Source of the DNA: UBA6059 sp964351595
Lineage (GTDB): Bacteria; Bacteroidota; Bacteroidia; Cytophagales; Cyclobacteriaceae
Length of the DNA: 5,937 nucleotides
Assembly (NCBI GenBank): GCA_964351595.1
Contig: CAYGOT010000157.1
Span: 1-5,937 of the forward strand
Direction: 5' to 3'
Shown here: piece by piece, positions 1-5,937 of the stretch
Layout: the number at the start of each line of letters is the position of its first letter
Numbering within the stretch: position 1 is the stretch's first letter
Translations under genes and position numbers: made by a program
The notes under the pieces: model-generated
The model's database searches: none
Seen by the model: only the letters and a program-made list of their open reading frames with translations
Told to the model about the DNA's origin: nothing

Positions 1-3000
1 CGACAGAAAAATGAAGCCCTTCAGCAACTGGTGGATGAGAAAACGGCAGACCTGGCTGCTAAAAATAAAGAACTAGAAATTGAGGCAGCTTTAGAAAGAA
101 TCAGATCAAGTGCCAATGCCATGCAGGACAGTACGGAACTTGCTGATGTCATCAAAGTGGTCTTTCAGGAAACTATCGCACTGGGGTTTGGAGCAAAAGC
201 TTGTGATCTGGTAATTTTTGATCCCGTATCTGGCGCGGCGCAATTCTGGATATCAGGAGACCTGAATGATGAAGTCATCTATGCTCGAATCCCCAAGCTC
301 AAGATCAAACACTACACAGAATCACTAAAAGCCTGGGAACGAGGTGATAAACTGCGGTCAGCTACGTTAAAAGGCAAATCCTGTCAAGCCTATATGCGTC
401 AGATCATCGATAAGATGGAGGAAAGCAATATCTCCTACGAGATCAAGGAATTATTGCTTAACCTGGATACTATCCACCATACCGAAGCATTCACCAAGCA
501 TGGCCTATTTCGAGCAGCCGGTGATGCGCCTTTGCAACAGGATGAGGAAGAAATACTCGTACGTTTTGCCAAAGTCTTCGAGCAGACATACACCCGCTTC
601 CTCGATCTCCAAAAATCTGAAGCGCAGGCAAGGGAAGCACAGATAGAGGCAGCACTTGAAAGAGTGCGAACTGCTTCTATCACGATGCAAAAAGGTGATG
701 AATTGTCCAATGTGATCAGTGTGGTATTCAAGCAATTGGTGGAGCTAGGGTTTGATGCCGATGGCTGTGGACTAAACTTGTATGACGGAAATGACGGTAT
801 GGACATGTGGATGTCAGGCTTTGGCGAAGATATTCACCCTGAGCATTTCCATATAGACTTTTTTGACCACCCCTACTACCAACAGCAGCTCAATACCTGG
901 AAGACTCAAAAACCATATGAAGTGCTCTCATTTGAAGGTGAGCTTAAGACAAGTTATGATGAGCAAACATTTTCCAATCCCGACTTTTTCAATGTTCCGG
1001 AGGATATAAAAGCCACCTTTCTTGAAAAAAACAAAGCTTTAAGTTCATCTGCTTATATGCGCTATGGGATGTTGGAAATCGTGGGTGACCATGAACTCTC
1101 AGATGGTGAAGCAAATATTCTATGTCGATTTGCCAAAGTCTTTGAACAGACCTATACCCGCTTCTTAGATCTCCAAAAAGCAGAAACCCAGGCTAGAGAA
1201 GCACAGATTGAAGCGGCACTGGAGCGTGTACGGGCTCAGGCAATGGCGATGCATAATACAGATGACCTTGGTAAGACGATAGAAGTATATTTTGAACAGC
1301 TCGATACACTGTCACACACGCCGATTGTCCGTTGCGGAGCTGGTTTATTATCGAAAGAAAACACCTTTGCCCAAATGTGGACGGCATCACGTACCCCGGA
1401 GGGCGATACTTTTAGCGTGGAGGGAACCATTAATATGCAAGGACATCCCCTGTTAGAGAGCACCTACGATCATTGGCTCAAGCAGGAGGAACATACTTAT
1501 GTACTCCAGGGCCAAGAAATACAGGAATATTATGATTACATCACTAATCAAGTAGCCACTACAAATAATTCAGATGAAGCCCTGTATTTCTATTTCCCCA
1601 TGTTTGCTGAGGGATCATTTTATGTAATCGCTAATCAGGAGATTCCCGAAAACGAGCTGAAAGTTTTCCGGCGATTCAGTTCAGTACTGAGTCTCACTTA
1701 CCGGCGATTCAATGACCTGAAAAAAGCAGAAGCACAGGCACGAGAAGCAGAGATCGAAGCGTCATTGGAAAGGGTCAGAGCTTCAGCTATGGCAATGCAT
1801 GATAGCCAGGATGTCATGAATGCCACCTCGGTCATGTTCAACGAACTTGATGAATTGGGAATTGAAACCATTCGCTGTGGAGTGACAGTAATCAAGCCAA
1901 CAAAAGAAATGGAGGCGTGGGCGTCAGTACCTACCGAAAAAGGTAGGGTTTCACAGGTGACAGGATCAATCCAAATGTCCATTCATCCGCTATTTGAGGA
2001 ATTGTATGAAGGCTGGGCAAAGAAAAAGTCACATTTTACCTATTCGTTAAATAAGAAAGAGGCAAAGGCCTATTACAAAAAACTTAATCAAGCGTCAAGC
2101 TTTAAGGTGCCTGAGGAATCCAATATCAATGTTGCGCAGTTGTGTAACGCTTTTTATTATCCTGAAGGATCTGTGTATGTATTTACTGAGCACGAACTGG
2201 ATGACATGTCAACTGACATTCTACAACGACTGACCAAAGTCTTCACACTCACCTACAGGAGATATCTTGATCTTAAGGAGGCGGAGCATCAAGCACGTGA
2301 ATCCGAAATAGAATTGTCCCTGGAACGTATCCGGGCGGCTGCTACCGCAATGAGCACATCTAGCGATCTTCAGGATATTGTGGTAGCCATGCGAAAAGAA
2401 TTTGTTACACTCGGTTATGAGGCAGATTATTTCTGGCACATGCGCTGGTTGCCAGATAGGTATGACAAGGCCATGACAACAGGTGATGGTGATCGTATAG
2501 GAATGGTCATGCGACTGCCAAGGCATATACATGGAGACATACCTTTGGTAGCAGATTGGGAAAAATCTGATGAACCCGTATTGGTCTTTCCCATGGATGC
2601 TGATACGGCAGTCAACTATGTCAATAAAATGGTCGCCCTCGGAGATTTTGAACAGCTAGATCCCAATGCGCCTACCGAAGATGCAATCCGAAAGATTGAC
2701 GGCTTGACCTTTGTCATGGCCAGAACAACGCATGGTGAAATTGGCTACAGTCTGTCCGGGAAGGTGATTAATCCACCGAAAGAGGCCATAGATACGCTCG
2801 CACGTTTCGCAGGCACTTTTGATCTTGCCTATCGAAGATTCGAAGACTTGCTCCAAGCGGAAGCCCGCGAGAGAGAAGCCGTCAAACAAGCCTCCATTGA
2901 TCGGGTGCGGGCCGAGATTGCTTCTATGCGATCACCAAAAGACCTTGAGCGAATCACACCTCTGGTTTGGAAGGAATTGACCGTATTGGGCGTGCCCTTC

Positions 3001-4230
3001 TTCCGCTGTGGCGTCTTTATTATCAAAGAAGAAGAAGAGATGGTTCATGCCTACCTCTCCACTCCTACCGGAAAATCTCTAGCTGCTCTGCACATTCCAT
3101 TCAGCGAGACTGAGCTTGGTATGATTCAACCCTCGATTGATAACTGGAGAAATCAGACCGTCTACCGTGAGGAATGGGATCAGAAACAGTTCCTTCAGAA
3201 TATGCAGCTATTCATAAAACAGGGACTCATCGAGAATGCAAAACAATATCAGGCGGGTAGTCCACCTCCGGAAAAACTAGTGCTGCAACTTGTTCCCTTT
3301 AAACAAGGAATGCTCTATGTTGGTAATTCTGAACCATTGATCCAGGAGCATGTGGAGCTGATGCAATACCTGGCTTCTGCATTTGCGGTAGCGTATGCGA
3401 GGTATGAGGACTTTGTGCAGTTGGAGGACGCAAAGCGAAATATTGAACATACGCTGACCGATTTGAAAGCAGCGCAAAACCAGCTGGTGCATTCTGAGAA
3501 AATGGCATCCTTAGGAGAGCTAACAGCAGGTATAGCACATGAGATTCAGAATCCTTTGAACTTTGTCAATAACTTCTCCGACCTCAACAAAGAGCTCCTG
3601 GCCGAACTCAAGGAAGCAATTCGCGAAAATGATCAGGAAGAGATTGAGGCCTTGACTAATGATCTGCTGGCCAATGAGGAAAAGGTCACCCACCATGGAA
3701 AAAGAGCAGAGCAGATCGTAAAGAGTATGCTCCAGCATTCCAGAACCGGCTCTGGTGAGAAGGAAATGACCGATATCAATGACCTCTGTGATGAGTACCT
3801 ACGCCTCTCCTATCACGGTTATCGTGCTAAGGACAAAAGCTTTAATTCAGATTTCAAACTCGAGCTTGACCCTTCCCTACCCAAAATCAATGTCGTCCCT
3901 CAGGACATAGGGCGAGTATTGCTCAACCTGATTAATAACGCCTTCCAGGCAGTGCAGGGAGTTGAAAATCCAACTTTGATCTTATCTACAAAGCTAACGG
4001 CTAATAGCCAATTGCTAATAGCCGTACAAGACAATGGCCCGGGCATCACCGACGACATCAAAGACAAAATCTTCCAACCTTTCTTTACTACCAAACCAAC
4101 CGGTGAAGGAACCGGATTAGGCCTAAGTATGAGCTATGATATCGTGACAAAGGGGCACGGGGGAAAGATTGAAGTACAAACAAAAACAGGCGAATGGACT
4201 ACATTTTCTATTTCTCTTCCTATTGTCTGA
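1..4230 (+). CDS. Large sensor histidine kinase with six tandem GAF-like repeats (5' end outside window)
   Basis: Seen: frame 1 is open from base 1 to TGA at 4228-4230, so the gene starts upstream; the GTG at 31 is an internal valine of a coiled coil (QQLVDEKTADL) and not a credible start. Numbering residues from that GTG codon, the order is coiled coil (to ~20), six repeats of 182-192 residues each opening with an LERVR-type helix (L21, L209, L397, L579, L764, I956), coiled coil (~1130-1153), HisKA with phosphoacceptor His1170 (HEIQN), and HATPase_c with N box N1299/N1303, G1 box DNGPG 1334-1338 and G2 box GTGLGL 1360-1365. All catalytic motifs look intact. No membrane segment is visible, so this part is probably cytoplasmic. 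Known: such kinases autophosphorylate on His and pass phosphate to a response regulator Asp; Asn at His+4 is typical of HisKA kinases that also have phosphatase activity. Inferred: the missing N-terminus may hold a 7TM or other receptor, because the same 'LVDE+T-DL' coil follows the seventh helix in the downstream kinase. Ligand and partner regulator are unknown. Confidence 0.95.
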   Translation, partial: RQKNEALQQLVDEKTADLAAKNKELEIEAALERIRSSANAMQDSTELADVIKVVFQETIALGFGAKACDLVIFDPVSGAAQFWISGDLNDEVIYARIPKLKIKHYTESLKAWERGDKLRSATLKGKSCQAYMRQIIDKMEESNISYEIKELLLNLDTIHHTEAFTKHGLFRAAGDAPLQQDEEEILVRFAKVFEQTYTRFLDLQKSEAQAREAQIEAALERVRTASITMQKGDELSNVISVVFKQLVELGFDADGCGLNLYDGNDGMDMWMSGFGEDIHPEHFHIDFFDHPYYQQQLNTWKTQKPYEVLSFEGELKTSYDEQTFSNPDFFNVPEDIKATFLEKNKALSSSAYMRYGMLEIVGDHELSDGEANILCRFAKVFEQTYTRFLDLQKAETQAREAQIEAALERVRAQAMAMHNTDDLGKTIEVYFEQLDTLSHTPIVRCGAGLLSKENTFAQMWTASRTPEGDTFSVEGTINMQGHPLLESTYDHWLKQEEHTYVLQGQEIQEYYDYITNQVATTNNSDEALYFYFPMFAEGSFYVIANQEIPENELKVFRRFSSVLSLTYRRFNDLKKAEAQAREAEIEASLERVRASAMAMHDSQDVMNATSVMFNELDELGIETIRCGVTVIKPTKEMEAWASVPTEKGRVSQVTGSIQMSIHPLFEELYEGWAKKKSHFTYSLNKKEAKAYYKKLNQASSFKVPEESNINVAQLCNAFYYPEGSVYVFTEHELDDMSTDILQRLTKVFTLTYRRYLDLKEAEHQARESEIELSLERIRAAATAMSTSSDLQDIVVAMRKEFVTLGYEADYFWHMRWLPDRYDKAMTTGDGDRIGMVMRLPRHIHGDIPLVADWEKSDEPVLVFPMDADTAVNYVNKMVALGDFEQLDPNAPTEDAIRKIDGLTFVMARTTHGEIGYSLSGKVINPPKEAIDTLARFAGTFDLAYRRFEDLLQAEAREREAVKQASIDRVRAEIASMRSPKDLERITPLVWKELTVLGVPFFRCGVFIIKEEEEMVHAYLSTPTGKSLAALHIPFSETELGMIQPSIDNWRNQTVYREEWDQKQFLQNMQLFIKQGLIENAKQYQAGSPPPEKLVLQLVPFKQGMLYVGNSEPLIQEHVELMQYLASAFAVAYARYEDFVQLEDAKRNIEHTLTDLKAAQNQLVHSEKMASLGELTAGIAHEIQNPLNFVNNFSDLNKELLAELKEAIRENDQEEIEALTNDLLANEEKVTHHGKRAEQIVKSMLQHSRTGSGEKEMTDINDLCDEYLRLSYHGYRAKDKSFNSDFKLELDPSLPKINVVPQDIGRVLLNLINNAFQAVQGVENPTLILSTKLTANSQLLIAVQDNGPGITDDIKDKIFQPFFTTKPTGEGTGLGLSMSYDIVTKGHGGKIEVQTKTGEWTTFSISLPIV
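562..669 (+). repeat. Linker repeat copy A (exit helix of unit 1 plus entry helix of unit 2)
   Basis: These 36 codons (RFAKVFEQTYTRF through ALERVR) match 1126-1233 at 34 of 36 residues and, by my count, 86 of 108 bases, without gaps. The sensor parts between the two copies are far less alike, so this is the strongest DNA-level repeat in the gene. It marks a unit duplication or homogenisation of the linker. Confidence 0.85.
1126..1233 (+). repeat. Linker repeat copy B (exit helix of unit 2 plus entry helix of unit 3)
   Basis: Gap-free partner of 562-669, offset by 564 bases (188 codons). Only two residues differ (Ser to Ala, Ala to Thr), while most base changes are at third codon positions, which shows selection on the helix sequence. 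Confidence 0.85.
3418..4227 (+). other. HisKA + HATPase_c transmitter core of the first kinase
   Basis: A coiled coil (QLEDAKRNIEHTLTDLK onward) leads into the H-box with His at 3538-3540 followed by E-I-Q-N-P-L. The second dimerisation helix carries GKRAEQIVKSMLQHSR (from 3700). The ATP-binding domain shows NLINNAFQA (3925-3951), DNGPGI (4030-4047), the PFFTTKP stretch (4078-4098) and GEGTGLGLSMS (4102-4134). The C-terminus (GEWTTFSISLPIV) has Trp where these domains usually carry a glycine (G-G-[ST]-x-F); this is outside the nucleotide-contacting motifs and probably harmless. No receiver or Hpt domain follows, so the protein is a classical rather than a hybrid kinase. Confidence 0.93.
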
Positions 4231-4332
4231 AACGCGGATTAAGAGGATTAAATGATGACACAGATAAACTTAATTGGTGAAATGAAATCAGCGAAATCAA
4301 ATAATCAGCGCAAATCAGTGATTCAGACAATC
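4231..4332. repeat. Intergenic spacer with short repeated words, probably a dispersed Bacteroidota repeat
   Basis: Directly after the kinase stop the sequence is purine- and AT-rich. It contains AACGCGGATTAAGAGGATTAA at its start, then near-copies of one word: AAATCAGCG (4285-4293), AAATCA (4294-4299), TAATCAGCG (4302-4310) and AAATCAGTG (4312-4320), then ATTCAG. I recall such GCGGATTA / AATCAGCGCAAATCAG strings as high-copy intergenic repeats in Bacteroidota and some other phyla, but could not search. A chance reading frame crosses it (ATG at 4252). I see no inverted repeat strong enough for a terminator and no TTG-19-TAnnTTTG promoter. Confidence 0.5.
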
Positions 4333-4428
4333 TATGATATTATTACAAAAGGGCATGGGGGAACCATCAATTTGAAATCCAATTTGGGAGAAGGATCAGA
4401 ATTCACAATCAAACTATTGGTCTTGTAA
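4333..4428 (+). pseudogene. Orphan 3' end of a histidine kinase (HATPase_c tail remnant)
   Basis: Frame 1 encodes YDIITKGHGGTINLK, then SNLGEGSEFTIKLLVL, then TAA (4426-4428). It aligns without gaps to the last 31 residues of the upstream kinase (from Tyr1369, codon at 4135) with 15 identities, including the block YDI-TKGHGG. The rest of the kinase (H-box, N box, G1, G2) is absent: homology begins at the TAT GAT codons, and what precedes it is the repeat-like spacer. Its GEGSEF is the canonical end of HATPase_c domains, better preserved than in the complete upstream kinase, so this is the tail of a different paralogue and not a simple copy of the upstream 3' end. The frame can be read from ATG 4252 as a 58-residue peptide, but most of that peptide is spacer sequence. 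It overlaps the out-of-frame signal-peptide coding of the next gene by a few bases. Confidence 0.82.
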
Positions 4429-4508
4429 AGCAGTGGCTCTTCATCGCTTTCATTGTTTGTAATCATGTTCTGTCGGGACAGGATAAAGTCATTACACTCA
4501 ATACGTCC
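4416..4508 (+). other. Signal-peptide coding segment of the second kinase, lacking a standard start codon
   Basis: In frame 3, continuous with the kinase at 4509, bases 4428-4487 encode KQWLFIAFIVCNHVLSGQDK: a basic start, a hydrophobic core and a plausible cleavage after Ser-Gly with Gln at +1. Frame 3 is open from 4338 (TGA at 4335-4337) but has no ATG, GTG or TTG between there and 4509. Candidates are ATT at 4416 or a decayed start at 4425 (now GTA, immediately before the Lys codon). An ancestral TTATGAAG at 4423-4430, now TTGTAAAG, would have given a classic ATGA stop-start overlap with the kinase-tail remnant; that is inference. Confidence 0.6.
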
Positions 4509-5937
4509 ATGTTTGATCAATTCCAAACGATCTGGCTTGCTGATACTGGCGAATGGTTATTTAAGAAAGGCCATCATCCATCTTGGGCTGAATCTCATTT
4601 AAATACAAGTGATTGGGAAAAACGCTCGCCAACACAAATCTCTTCATCTCTGGCTGATGAAAATGGACAATTAGAAGGCTGGTTTAGAATAAGAATCAAA
4701 TTAGACACTAGTTTTCTGGGAATTAATCTAGGGCATATCCAGCGATCTTGGGCTGCTACGGATATTTTTATTGATGGTCAACTGGTATACTCCAATGGCA
4801 ATATTGGGCTACAAAATGATGTATTTCAATATTATAAAAGAAGTCTGAAAGATCCCAAGCCCCTTAATCTGGCTGTTGACAAGGAGCATCTTATTGCTAT
4901 ACACTTTAAAGATAAAGTTGTCCCTGTCTTCAATGAATTAAAAGGCAATGTTGATGATAATTGGAGTGGTTTATTTAACATCACAGGACCCGAATATAAA
5001 AACCTATCCCTTGAACTCTACATCGATACACAATCAAGGTGGAAAACGATCCAAGGCTTTTGCTTTATATTATTATCGATTTTTTGGACTTTATATATCC
5101 TAAACAGAAGTGCTAACCACCTTTTACTTATAGCCATAGTTTTGACCATGGTTTTCGTCAGTACTTTTTCTTTTTTAAATCACAACATTGGGGATATTTC
5201 ATTTGGCATGAAGTTGTTTTATGACTATCTCGGTTTATATGCCTTTTTCGGTATTGTCCTTGGCTATCCACTTACCCTCGGAACGGTTTTCAGAGGTAAT
5301 GCTTATCGTTGGCATTGGGTATTTTCAGGTGTAGCATTTATATATCTGAATGCTAATTTCATAGCACTTAATTCACTCTCGACTTTCTTCATCTTTCCAA
5401 TTATTACGATAGTGTCACTTTTAAGTGGCATCTGGTATCTTTTCTCATCCTGGAGAAAATTAAAGGGAGCTAAATGGGCCATTGCTATGGGTATCATTGT
5501 AGCCCTATTTGCCGCTATTATCGTAGGTATTTTGGCAACATTCGCAGACCTTGGATACATAAGTGGAGTCCATTTTGGATTTATTTTTAATTACATATTT
5601 TACATAGTTTTCTTCAGTGTTCCCCTAAGTCTTGAGGTATATGCGGGATTATGGTTTAAGGAAATGATGGAAGATGTGAAGCAAAAGTCTGAAAAACTCA
5701 TTCAGGCAAACAAGGAAAAAAGGGAGATCCTTGAAAAGCAGCAGGTCAAACTTGAGGCACTGGTAGACGAAAGAACCTCAGATTTAAATAAATCGCTCGA
5801 AGACCTAAAATCCACCCAAACCCAACTCATCCACTCAGAAAAAATGGCTTCTCTCGGGGAGCTCACCGCTGGGATTGCACACGAGATTCAAAACCCACTC
5901 AACTTTGTGAATAACTTCTCTGAGATAAATAAGGAGA
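4509..5937 (+). CDS. 7TM sensor histidine kinase with periplasmic jelly-roll-like domain (3' end outside window)
   Basis: Start given as the first standard ATG in the frame; the natural start is probably further upstream because a signal peptide is encoded at 4428-4487. Seen: the region 4540-5030 (DTGEWLFKKG, SDWEKRSP, EGWFRIRIKLD, ATDIFIDGQLVY) reads like the beta-sandwich domains that precede 7TM sensor modules, comparable with the 7TMR-DISM class. Seven hydrophobic helices follow at about 5055-5105, 5121-5177, 5232-5290, 5313-5370, 5385-5448, 5475-5547 and 5568-5640. A cytoplasmic coiled coil (5667-5859, with LEALVDERTSDL) leads to the H-box, phosphoacceptor His codon at 5880-5882 followed by E-I-Q-N-P-L. 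The frame stays open to the last base; the ATPase domain lies outside. Known: such receptors sense an extracytoplasmic ligand and signal by His phosphorylation. The sensor portion is visibly more AT-rich than the upstream gene. Ligand unknown. Confidence 0.9.
   Translation, partial: MFDQFQTIWLADTGEWLFKKGHHPSWAESHLNTSDWEKRSPTQISSSLADENGQLEGWFRIRIKLDTSFLGINLGHIQRSWAATDIFIDGQLVYSNGNIGLQNDVFQYYKRSLKDPKPLNLAVDKEHLIAIHFKDKVVPVFNELKGNVDDNWSGLFNITGPEYKNLSLELYIDTQSRWKTIQGFCFILLSIFWTLYILNRSANHLLLIAIVLTMVFVSTFSFLNHNIGDISFGMKLFYDYLGLYAFFGIVLGYPLTLGTVFRGNAYRWHWVFSGVAFIYLNANFIALNSLSTFFIFPIITIVSLLSGIWYLFSSWRKLKGAKWAIAMGIIVALFAAIIVGILATFADLGYISGVHFGFIFNYIFYIVFFSVPLSLEVYAGLWFKEMMEDVKQKSEKLIQANKEKREILEKQQVKLEALVDERTSDLNKSLEDLKSTQTQLIHSEKMASLGELTAGIAHEIQNPLNFVNNFSEINKE

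Larger units (their letters stand above)
76..3420 (+). repeat. Array of six coding repeats (GAF-like sensor units) inside the first kinase
   Basis: Units begin at the LERVR-type helix: unit 1 at 91, unit 2 at 655, unit 3 at 1219, unit 4 at 1765, unit 5 at 2320, unit 6 at 2896 to about 3420. Each has an entry helix (A-LERVRA--MAM), a ~15-residue helix (DEL--V--V-F--L--LG), a strand around a conserved Cys (RCGV-like in units 3, 4 and 6), a mid-domain aromatic segment (HPL---Y--W in units 3 and 4), and an exit helix (RF-KVF--TY-RF-DL) that runs into the next entry helix. Units 1 and 2 resemble each other most; 3 and 4 form a second pair; unit 5 is the most divergent. The GAF-like fold is my inference from the helix-strand pattern and from similar Bacteroidota kinases. 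Exit and entry helices together probably form a continuous signalling helix between units. Confidence 0.88.

Noticed and set aside
31..33. GTG as the start codon of the first kinase
   Set aside because: The frame is open to base 1 and the residues before it (RQKNEALQQL) continue the same heptad-like coiled coil, so the gene begins outside the window.
435..806. Antisense reading frame of 123 codons, and similar ones at 1698-1982, 2221-2532 and 5303-5560
   Set aside because: They lie opposite strongly coding sequence, their products are low-complexity Ser/Cys/Leu-rich mirrors of the sense repeats, and none shows a domain.
4285..4320. CRISPR-like short repeat cluster
   Set aside because: The repeated words are only about 9 bases, nearly contiguous and imperfect, with no spacers of regular length and no cas genes.
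4231..4332. Rho-independent terminator after the first kinase
   Set aside because: I found no GC-rich hairpin followed by a T run in the spacer.
4423..4430. Programmed -1 frameshift joining the kinase-tail remnant to the second kinase
   Set aside because: There is no slippery heptamer or following stem-loop, and fusing an ATPase tail to a signal peptide makes no functional sense.
4470..4472. CTG as the start of the second kinase
   Set aside because: It would cut the signal peptide after its hydrophobic core and is a very rare start; ATT 4416 or a lost start at 4425 fits the protein better.

Overview
The window looks like Bacteroidota chromosomal DNA, most plausibly a Cytophagales-like or related environmental member. 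The reasons are the distinctive 'IEAALERVRA' helix repeats, the Bacteroidota-style H-box of both kinases (AHEIQNPLNF), the 7TM histidine kinase architecture, and a short intergenic element built from repeated AAATCAGCG-type words that I remember from such genomes. The assignment is recall-based and was not searched.

Layout, all on the + strand. (1) Positions 1-4230 hold the 3' part of a very large histidine kinase gene, whose frame is already open at base 1. Its visible product is a coiled coil, six tandem GAF-like sensor repeats of about 185 residues, a short coiled coil, and a complete HisKA plus HATPase_c core. (2) Positions 4231-4332 are a non-coding, repeat-like spacer. (3) Positions 4333-4428 encode an orphan copy of the last ~31 residues of a different histidine kinase, the debris of a lost paralogue. 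(4) From about 4416 to the window end runs a second histidine kinase: signal peptide, periplasmic jelly-roll-like domain, seven membrane helices, coiled coil and H-box, cut by the window edge in the dimerisation domain. Its signal peptide is encoded upstream of the first usable ATG (4509) and has no ATG/GTG/TTG start of its own.

How the parts work together: both genes encode sensor kinases with almost identical phosphoacceptor regions (32 of 33 residues) but completely different sensors, one a multi-domain array with no membrane helix in view, the other a 7TM receptor. They may feed related response regulators, but none is in the window, so no pathway can be assigned. The main points of interest are the six-repeat sensor with a positionally conserved cysteine in five units, and the rearranged junction between the genes (repeat, kinase-tail remnant, lost start codon). 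I see no RNA gene, CRISPR array, insertion sequence, or convincing promoter or terminator.
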